NCBI GenBank assembly: GCA_964593905.1
Contig: CAZQLE010000022.1
Location: 1-27,723 of the forward strand
Source of the DNA: CAZQLE01 sp964593905
GTDB taxonomy: Bacteria > Chloroflexota > Anaerolineae > Anaerolineales > Anaerolineaceae
Length of the DNA: 27,723 bases
Direction: 5' to 3'
Part shown: piece by piece, positions 23,351 to 27,723 of the stretch
How the letters are laid out: the number at the start of each line of letters is the position of its first letter
Position numbering within the stretch: the first letter of the stretch is position 1
Program-made: the position numbers and the translations under genes
Notes under the pieces: model-generated
What the model was told of the DNA's origin: nothing
The model's database searches: none
What the model saw: the letters and a program-made list of their open reading frames with translations, nothing else

Positions 23351-23632
23351 ATGAAAACAACAGGTCTGGATGCAATTCTCGGAAAAACCATTACCGGGGT
23401 GGTGGTTAAAACACCCGGCCGGGGGCCAGCGGGGGTTCAGATGCAAATGCACCTGGTGTTCTCTGACGGCACCTGTTTTGAAATTTATTCGGCATCGGGG
23501 CCGTTTGGTTTTGCCAGTGCGCCTGACCGGGGCGGAATTGAAGAGGCGCGCCGCTATTTGTGCCCGCCGCTAGAAATTGCCTATGATGTCGTGCTGGGCG
23601 AAAACGGGGAGATTCTCCGCAAAGCGTCTTGA
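23351..23632 (+). CDS. Small hypothetical protein
   Basis: 93 residues from the ATG at 23351, chosen because AAAGGGG precedes it; an upstream in-frame ATG at 23291 would place the RNase J terminator inside the gene. I do not recognise the family. The sequence is compact: LDAILGKTITGVVVK, a Gly/Pro-rich turn (TPGRGPAG), then a beta-rich middle VQMQMHLVFSDGTCFEIYS, and a C-terminal LEIAYDVVLGENGEIL. It looks like a small soluble alpha/beta protein. Its stop faces the pcm stop with 11 bp between them. Confidence 0.6.
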   Translation: MKTTGLDAILGKTITGVVVKTPGRGPAGVQMQMHLVFSDGTCFEIYSASGPFGFASAPDRGGIEEARRYLCPPLEIAYDVVLGENGEILRKAS

Positions 23633-23643
23633 GCTTTATTTTT

Positions 23644-24297
23644 TTATGTGGCTGCCGGCCAGCCTGCTTGACCGATCAGAGGTACAAAAACAACCGGGAG
23701 CAGATCTTCGTATTCAAACCGGTCGTTTATTCGCACCCAGCGCTGCAGCACCTGCGCTCCTGGCTTTCCAACCGGAATGACCAGCCTGCCTTGCGGGGCA
23801 AGTTGATCCAATAAGGCGCGCGGGGTGTCGGGCGCGGCTGCTGTGATCAAGATGGCGTTATAAGGGGCCTGCGGGAGATATCCAAGCGATCCATCCCCGG
23901 TGTGTACCTGCACATTTTTAAGACCCAGTTGCAGCAGAATTTTTCTTGCCTGTTCGCTTAACTGCGGGATACGTTCAATGGTATGCACCTGATGGGCCAA
24001 ATGGGCCAGAATTGCCGCCTGATAGCCCGAACCGCTGCCAATTTCAAGCACGTTCTCAGTCCCTTCCAATTGCAGCAGTTGGGTCATCAGCGCGGCAATA
24101 TACGGCTGAGAGATGGTCTGCCCAAAGCCAATGGGCAGCGGATGGTCTTCGTAGGCGCAGTCAATTTCGCTGGGCGGAACAAATTGATGGCGCGGTAGTG
24201 CGCGCAAAACCGCCAGCAAACGCTCATTGCGTATGCCGCGATATTCGATCTGTTCGCGGACCATGGCTTCCCGCAGTTCGGCAAAACGATCTTTCAT
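23644..24297 (-). CDS. pcm: Protein-L-isoaspartate O-methyltransferase
   Basis: 217 residues. The enzyme methylates isoaspartyl residues in aged proteins with SAM, so they can return to aspartate. Family marks: MVREQIEYRGIRNERLL at about 12-28, RHQFVPP near 36, DHPLPIGFGQTISQPYIAA at about 51-69, the SAM-binding VLEIGSGSGYQAAILAHLA at about 83-101, and VHTGDGSLG near 131. Length and order match bacterial Pcm. The promoter TTGATT-N16-TAGGAT ends six bases before the ATG, with no ribosome-binding site, suggesting a leaderless mRNA. It fits the protein-repair theme of the window. Confidence 0.96.
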   Translation of the reverse strand: MKDRFAELREAMVREQIEYRGIRNERLLAVLRALPRHQFVPPSEIDCAYEDHPLPIGFGQTISQPYIAALMTQLLQLEGTENVLEIGSGSGYQAAILAHLAHQVHTIERIPQLSEQARKILLQLGLKNVQVHTGDGSLGYLPQAPYNAILITAAAPDTPRALLDQLAPQGRLVIPVGKPGAQVLQRWVRINDRFEYEDLLPVVFVPLIGQAGWPAAT

Positions 24298-24303
24298 ATA
24301 TTT

Positions 24304-24331
24304 ATCCTAGCGCGGTCGGCAAAAAAATCAA
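24304..24331 (-). promoter_or_regulatory. Promoter of pcm, probably leaderless
   Basis: On the minus strand TTGATT (24326-24331) and TAGGAT (24304-24309) are spaced by 16 bp. Six bases separate the -10 from the ATG at 24297. Confidence 0.5.
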
Positions 24332-24380
24332 GCATACCCGGCTTATAACCGGGCGGTGCAGCAGCAGGCGGATGGGTGTT

Positions 24381-25460
24381 TTATGCAGCGGGAAGAGGTG
24401 CCTGTATCAGGCGTTTGGCGATCTGGCGGTCGATTTTGCCCATTGGGAAAGCCGGCAGTTCTTGGCGTGTAACCCACTGCAGGGCATGCGCCTGAATGGG
24501 CTGCGGTTCAGAATCGGGCAATAACTGGCACAGAAAGGCGTGCAGGGTGACTTTAAAGTGGGTGTATGCGTGACGGTATACCCCAAATTCGTCACCGACT
24601 GTGATCGCGGCGGCCAGTTCTTCCTGAATTTCGCGGCGCAGACAATCGGGCAGGGTTTCTCCCGGTTCCACTTTGCCGCCGGGGAATTCCCACAGGCTGC
24701 CCAGCAGCCCTTCTGGCGGGCGTTGTGCGAGCAGAAGCAGCCCATCACGTTCGATCACAGCGGCAGTGACCCGGTAATGTGGCACGGAAGCCCGCGGCGC
24801 AAGCACCGGCCGTTCTTCCTGGGTATGGTTGTGTTGCGCCAGGCACACCCCGTTCAGCGGGCAAGACGAGCAATCTGGTTTGCGAGGGGTGCAAATGGAT
24901 GCCCCAAGATCCATCAGGGCCTGGTTATAGTCGCCGGCTCTGCCGGCGGGCAGCAGTTCACCGGCCCACTGCCAGAGCTGTGCCTCGCCAGCCGGAGAAC
25001 GGGCCGGTGTGGGGTAGTCAAACAGGCGGGCCAACACCCGGCGAATGTTCCCATCCAGAGCAGGCTCATCCAGGCCAAACGCGATGGAAGCAATGGCCCC
25101 GGCTGTATAGCGGCCGATGCCGGGCAGTGATTCAAGCGCGGTGCGGTCGGCCGGTAAATGGCCGTTAAAACGGGCCACCACCTCGCGCGCCGCGCGCTGC
25201 AAATTGCGCGCCCGGCTGTAGTAGCCCAGACCCTCCCAGGTTTGCAGTACCGCCTGTTCTGGCGCGGCGGCCAGCGCGGCAATGGTCGGAAAACGTTCCA
25301 GCCAGCGTTTGAAATATGGAATTACGGTCTCAACGCGGGTTTGTTGCAGCATGATCTCAGACACCCATACGGCGTAGGGGTCTTTCAGCCCGCGCCAGGG
25401 CAAGGTGCGTTGATGCCGGTCATACCAGGCCAGCAGCCGGTTGGTAATGGTTTCTGTCAT
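24381..25460 (-). CDS. mutY: A/G-specific adenine DNA glycosylase MutY
   Basis: 359 residues from the ATG at 25460; an open frame continues upstream into the preceding gene but is not homologous. MutY removes adenine mispaired with 8-oxoguanine. The catalytic Glu35 is in SEIMLQQTRVETVIPYF, the HhH is LPGIGRYTAG at 112-121, and the catalytic Asp136 is in PALDGNIRRVLAR. A [4Fe-4S] site Cys190-x6-Cys197-x2-Cys200-x5-Cys206 is intact. The C-terminal MutT-like domain (about 228-350) recognises 8-oxoG. Unusually, its Nudix box at 262-281 fits G-x5-E-x7-R-E-U-x-E-E; only the last Gly is lost. It follows the 100-residue gene by 25 bp, probably in one operand with it. Confidence 0.95.
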   Translation of the reverse strand: MTETITNRLLAWYDRHQRTLPWRGLKDPYAVWVSEIMLQQTRVETVIPYFKRWLERFPTIAALAAAPEQAVLQTWEGLGYYSRARNLQRAAREVVARFNGHLPADRTALESLPGIGRYTAGAIASIAFGLDEPALDGNIRRVLARLFDYPTPARSPAGEAQLWQWAGELLPAGRAGDYNQALMDLGASICTPRKPDCSSCPLNGVCLAQHNHTQEERPVLAPRASVPHYRVTAAVIERDGLLLLAQRPPEGLLGSLWEFPGGKVEPGETLPDCLRREIQEELAAAITVGDEFGVYRHAYTHFKVTLHAFLCQLLPDSEPQPIQAHALQWVTRQELPAFPMGKIDRQIAKRLIQAPLPAA

Positions 25461-25485
25461 TGCGATCGGGCTCTCAAGCTGTGCG

Positions 25486-25788
25486 TTAAAACTGAAAGCC
25501 ACCGCGGGCTGAGACGATTTTTTGCTGGTAGTTGTTGACAAAATCTTGCAATTGGCCGTTCAGGGTTTTCCATTCTGGTGAACGAAGAAGGTGGCGCGCA
25601 TCCTGTAAGTTGGGAATCACGGTTCCCACCATGATCTGGGGATAACCGCCGTAGACGGTTGCCCAGGCATCTGTCAATTCAAACCCGAGCCGTTTCATGC
25701 CGGGAATAAACTCACGCACCACAAACTCAAAATATTCCTGCTCATGCTCCGGGGTGATATTCCAGGTCATAATTAACTTGACGGCCAC
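25486..25788 (-). CDS. Small protein, probable dimeric alpha/beta-barrel fold
   Basis: 100 residues starting at GTG 25788, which has a GAGAGG ribosome-binding site. The N-terminal VKLIMTWNITPEHEQEYFEF, the helix around FVVREFIPGMKRLGF, and the strand VYGGYPQIMVGTVIP resemble ABM/NIPSNAP-like ferredoxin-fold proteins. The function is unknown and the fold is inferred from pattern only. It lies 11 bp after the MBL-fold gene and 25 bp before mutY, so all three are probably co-transcribed. Confidence 0.6.
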   Translation of the reverse strand: MAVKLIMTWNITPEHEQEYFEFVVREFIPGMKRLGFELTDAWATVYGGYPQIMVGTVIPNLQDARHLLRSPEWKTLNGQLQDFVNNYQQKIVSARGGFQF

Positions 25789-25799
25789 AGGTACCTCTC

Positions 25800-26453
25800 T
25801 TATGCACTGTGCGGATAATCCAAAACGACGACCCGTGATTCTTCGGGTAATGAGGATACGTTGACCACCTTAAGGGAAGGCGAAACATCCACCTGATTGA
25901 TGCCCATTTCTTTGAGGAACTTGCTCAGGGGATCGAGTTGTGTGAGGGAAGAAGGTGTGGCATAGTGCATTGGGATGACAATATTGGGTTCGATGACGCT
26001 GATCGTTTCGGCGGCCTGGGCAGCGTTTAAACTGCTGCCGCCGCCAACCGGCACCAGCGCGATGTGCACCGGGCCCAGGTCTTCCACCTCGGTCTGGGTA
26101 GGCACCCGGTCGATGCCGCCCAGATGGGCCACTACCACACCGTTGTAATCGATGACATATAATGTGTTGCGCTGATCTGATTCGATCTTGCGGGCATGCC
26201 CATTGGTTTGAACGCCGGTAATAAAGACGCTGCCAATTTCAAACTCTCCGGGCCCCGAAATAATGTAAGGCTCACCCTTGACTGCCGGTATGTAATTATG
26301 CCCGGGTTTATTGTGGCTGATCGTAATAATATCTGCCTTTAATTTAAGCGATTCATAACCCACCTGACGATGATCGAAAGGATCGCATACGACGGTTGCC
26401 ATATTGCGCTCAGTGAGTCGGAAACACGAATGTCCGTACCAGGTCAGTTCCAT
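25800..26453 (-). CDS. UlaG-like MBL-fold protein with degenerate metal site
   Basis: 217 residues of the COG2220-type metallo-beta-lactamase fold. It starts MELTWYGHSCFRL, as in UlaG-like hydrolases. Where HxHxDH is expected it reads SHNKPGH, so His47 and His52 remain but His49 is Lys and Asp51 is Gly. The later HLGD motif is HLGGID, so that Asp is Gly113. His163 in IVIPMHYATP is kept. Two-metal hydrolysis is therefore unlikely; it may bind one metal or none. A GPVHIALVPVGGG stretch at about 127-139 is typical of the family. It has a GGAGG ribosome-binding site and is the first gene of a set leading to mutY. Confidence 0.85.
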   Translation of the reverse strand: MELTWYGHSCFRLTERNMATVVCDPFDHRQVGYESLKLKADIITISHNKPGHNYIPAVKGEPYIISGPGEFEIGSVFITGVQTNGHARKIESDQRNTLYVIDYNGVVVAHLGGIDRVPTQTEVEDLGPVHIALVPVGGGSSLNAAQAAETISVIEPNIVIPMHYATPSSLTQLDPLSKFLKEMGINQVDVSPSLKVVNVSSLPEESRVVVLDYPHSA

Positions 26454-26479
26454 GCAGCCTCCAAAGGTTCTTCACACGA

Positions 26480-26485
26480 ATTATA
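26480..26485 (-). promoter_or_regulatory. -10 box of the MBL-fold gene operon
   Basis: A perfect TATAAT on the minus strand lies 26 bp before the ATG at 26453. The -35 at 16 bp (GCGTCA) is poor. Confidence 0.45.
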
Positions 26486-26529
26486 CAATAAAAGCGCTGT
26501 GACGCGAGCGCCCGGTATACATTGCCTCT

Positions 26530-26567
26530 CAAAACAAAAGGCTGTCCTGTACTTTGCGGGACAGCCT
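26530..26567 (-). terminator. Intrinsic terminator after the 99-residue gene
   Basis: On the minus strand a 9-bp stem AGGCTGTCC/GGACAGCCT (26539-26547 with 26559-26567) is followed by TTTGTTTT. It starts 29 bp after the stop codon. Confidence 0.88.
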
Positions 26568-26596
26568 CGGGTATCCTGTTGCGTTTGCAGCGCTGG

Positions 26597-26896
26597 TTAT
26601 AGACCGAGTTCTTTTTGAACGGCCGCCAACAATTCATCGGCCAGGGGGCGCAGGTCGGCTTCTTGCAGGGCGGGGCAGTCCACCCCGATGGTGAGCACCG
26701 ATTTAATCCCCGGGCGGGCGGCAATATTGCTTTCAACAGTCACGCCATTTACATCGCGGCGCGCCATAACCAGCCAGCCTAAAGGCCGCTGCTTCCAAAT
26801 TGTGAAACCTGCTTTTGGGTACGCCCGGCAGGCGGCCTGAAAACAATCATCCACCGATTTACCACTAAATTCATGCGTTTCTTGAATGGTTGCCAT
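26597..26896 (-). CDS. Hypothetical protein, 99 residues
   Basis: I do not recognise the family. The protein starts MATIQETHEFSGKSVDDCF, then a helix QAACRAYPKAGFTIW, a basic strand RPLGWLVMARR, and a VTVESNIAARPG turn. The end is a helix with LRPLADELLAAVQKELGL. It looks like a small soluble alpha/beta protein of the cytoplasm. It has a TGAGG ribosome-binding site and its own terminator, so it is monocistronic. A TATAAT box on the same strand at 26945-26950 may be its promoter. Confidence 0.6.
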   Translation of the reverse strand: MATIQETHEFSGKSVDDCFQAACRAYPKAGFTIWKQRPLGWLVMARRDVNGVTVESNIAARPGIKSVLTIGVDCPALQEADLRPLADELLAAVQKELGL

Positions 26897-26944
26897 ATTT
26901 CCTCATCTAAAAAATGCTCACACCTGTCAACAAATCATGGCATA

Positions 26945-26950
26945 ATTATA
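26945..26950 (-). promoter_or_regulatory. Possible -10 box of the 99-residue gene
   Basis: A perfect TATAAT on the minus strand lies 48 bp before the ATG at 26896. The -35 at 17 bp is weak (TCTGAA). Confidence 0.4.
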
Positions 26951-27074
26951 ATCTGTTTTTACCGCGATTCAGATGATCATGCTGCGACCCTAAAAAAACC
27001 CGCAGAGGGCAAAAGTGGGCTTCTAAGCCGTGACACGCCGAAAGCCCAAAATTGCGCTGTCGCCCCGTTTTTTC

Positions 27075-27103
27075 TTGACGGGCCGCGATTCTTCTGATAA
27101 ACT
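27075..27103 (+). promoter_or_regulatory. Upstream promoter of the tRNA-tuf operon
   Basis: TTGACG (27075-27080) and TAAACT (27098-27103) are spaced by 17 bp. It lies in tandem with the promoter at 27152. Confidence 0.55.
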
Positions 27104-27151
27104 CCTTCCTCGCTGGATAGATTTCCTGAGTGATTAAAGACAAATACATCC

Positions 27152-27180
27152 TTGTCATTTAGCCCCCCCTCTGGTATAAT
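27152..27180 (+). promoter_or_regulatory. Main promoter of the tRNA-tuf operon
   Basis: TTGTCA (27152-27157) and a perfect TATAAT (27175-27180) are spaced by 17 bp. The predicted start is about 35 bp before the first tRNA, fitting a stable-RNA operon. Confidence 0.85.
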
Positions 27181-27220
27181 CTCATCCGCAATGAAGGGAC
27201 TTTAATAAATGAGTAAGCGC

Positions 27221-27292
27221 GCCGGCGTAGCTCAAAGGTAGAGCAACCGCCTTGTAAGCGGTCGGTTATGGGTTCGATTCCCATCGTCGGCT
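27221..27292 (+). tRNA. tRNA-Thr (anticodon TGT)
   Basis: A complete cloverleaf is visible. Acceptor GCCGGCG pairs with CGTCGGC with one G-U pair. The D-arm is GCTC/GAGC. The anticodon stem ACCGC/GCGGT holds the loop CTTGTAA, anticodon TGT, reading ACA. The T-arm is ATGGG-TTCGATT-CCCAT. CCA is not encoded. It is the first gene of a tRNA-tuf operon. Confidence 0.97.
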
Positions 27293-27305
27293 CAGTTGCT
27301 GGTTG

Positions 27306-27347
27306 GCAAGTGCGGTAGATTGAATAAAACAGGTCTACTTCACTTGC
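27306..27347 (+). other. Hairpin between tRNA genes
   Basis: GCAAGTG pairs with CACTTGC, and inside it GTAGA pairs with TCTAC. It may be a processing site that separates the two tRNAs. Confidence 0.4.
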
Positions 27348-27371
27348 GAGCTGACAACAGCTTGGACAGAT

Positions 27372-27454
27372 GGACGGTTACCCAAGTGGCCAACGGGGTC
27401 TGACTGTAAATCAGATGGCAGAAGCCTTCGGAGGTTCGAATCCTTCACCGTCCA
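27372..27454 (+). tRNA. tRNA-Tyr (anticodon GTA)
   Basis: An 83-nt class II tRNA. Acceptor GGACGGT pairs with ACCGTCC, and the anticodon stem TCTGA/TCAGA holds CTGTAAA with anticodon GTA. A long variable arm GGC-AGAA-GCC is present, as expected for bacterial tRNA-Tyr. The T-loop is TTCGAAT. CCA is not encoded. Confidence 0.97.
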
Positions 27455-27497
27455 CTGGAGCTGGATAGCCCTGCATTATTACCAGCAAGAACGGCAA

Positions 27498-27570
27498 GCC
27501 CTCATAGCTCAGTTGGTAGAGCACGTTCTTGGTAAGAACGGGGTCATGGGTTCAAGTCCCATTGTGGGCT
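27498..27570 (+). tRNA. tRNA-Thr (anticodon GGT)
   Basis: Acceptor GCCCTCA pairs with TGTGGGC except for a U-U mismatch at the fifth pair. The anticodon stem CGTTC/GAACG holds TTGGTAA, anticodon GGT, reading ACC and ACT. The T-arm is ATGGG-TTCAAGT-CCCAT. It lies 50 bp before tuf. Confidence 0.96.
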
Positions 27571-27620
27571 CTTATTGCCGACTTCACCTGAAACCGTCTT
27601 TGTTTTTAAGGAGAGGAATC

Positions 27621-27723
27621 ATGGCGAAGCAAAAATTTGACCGAAGCAAGCCCCACATGAATGTGGGCACCATGGGACACATTGACCATGGCAAGACCAC
27701 GCTGACAGCAGCGATCACGAAAT
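27621..27723 (+). CDS. tuf: Elongation factor Tu, N-terminal part (cut by window edge)
   Basis: Only the first 34 codons lie in the window. The reading MAKQKFDRSKPHMNVGTMG continues with HIDHGKTTLTAAITK, the first GTP-binding (P-loop) motif GHIDHGKT of EF-Tu. Most bacteria have GHVDHGKT. EF-Tu brings aminoacyl-tRNA to the ribosome. The ATG has an AAGGAGAGG ribosome-binding site. It follows tRNA-Thr(GGU) directly, an order like E. coli thrU-tyrU-glyT-thrT-tufB without the glycine tRNA. The three tRNAs and tuf are therefore probably one transcript. Confidence 0.97.
   Translation, partial: MAKQKFDRSKPHMNVGTMGHIDHGKTTLTAAITK

Larger units (their letters stand above)
26897..27220. other. Interval between the 99-residue gene and the tRNA-tuf operon
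   Basis: No gene is visible. It contains the possible promoter of the minus-strand gene, a GGGCTT/AAGCCC inverted repeat around 27018-27048, and two plus-strand promoters for the tRNA genes. Confidence 0.6.

Noticed and set aside
24337..24353. CCCGG/CCGGG hairpin after mutY as a terminator.
   Set aside because: The T-run lies about 10 nt after the stem and overlaps the pcm -35 box; only a weak case.
26990..27012. CCCTCTGCGGG followed by seven T on the minus strand as a terminator.
   Set aside because: The stem is only three pairs and no minus-strand gene ends there.
1..27723. CRISPR arrays, transposases, integrases, phage genes, rRNA.
   Set aside because: None seen on either strand.

Overview
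The window is chromosomal DNA from a moderately GC-rich bacterium, most likely a member of the Chloroflexota close to Anaerolineae. I infer this from overall protein style: multi-domain GAF/PAS sensor proteins, a lipoprotein-like HtrA, a bacterial eRF1-like protein, and a UlaG-like metallo-hydrolase of a type I associate with that group. No marker gene in the window fixes the taxon. I see no phage, IS, plasmid or CRISPR signature. It reads as ordinary core genome with several unusual regulatory leaders.

Layout. Positions 1-4993 (minus strand) carry a class I heat-shock operon, hrcA-grpE-dnaK-dnaJ-prmA, read from one strong promoter whose start region holds a perfect CIRCE operator. 5185-7045 (minus) is a secreted M28 aminopeptidase with its own promoter, terminator and a long GC-rich leader. 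Divergent from it, 7121-10758 (plus) is a three-gene unit: lysine 2,3-aminomutase, an aldo/keto reductase and an EamA exporter, behind a ~300-nt leader with strong hairpins. A six-helix membrane protein of unknown function faces this unit. 11543-11882 is non-coding and holds a possible small RNA. 11883-15465 (minus) encodes two adjacent sensor proteins whose receiver and kinase cores are each degenerate in different places.

15773-19198 (plus) holds a type II J-protein, an HtrA protease and an eRF1-like protein, so a second protein-quality-control group. 19224-20807 (minus) has a nitroreductase, a YbjN-like protein and an FMN-binding PNPOx-like protein. 21026-23632 (plus) has a small membrane protein, a promoter-ORF-terminator leader, RNase J and a small unknown. 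23644-26896 (minus) has protein-L-isoaspartate methyltransferase, MutY, an ABM-like small protein, an MBL-fold protein with a damaged metal site, and a 99-residue unknown. The right end (plus) is a tRNA-Thr(UGU), tRNA-Tyr(GUA), tRNA-Thr(GGU), tuf operon with tandem promoters.

Themes. Much of the window is protein maintenance: DnaK system, second J-protein, HtrA, isoaspartate repair, M28 peptidase, eRF1-like factor. A second theme is transcript architecture. At least four genes have a -10 hexamer only 6-7 nt before the start codon, which implies leaderless mRNAs. Other genes have long structured leaders. The best candidate for an undescribed element is the leader of RNase J: a near-consensus promoter, a leaderless 34-codon ORF, and an intrinsic terminator whose loop contains the ORF's stop codon.
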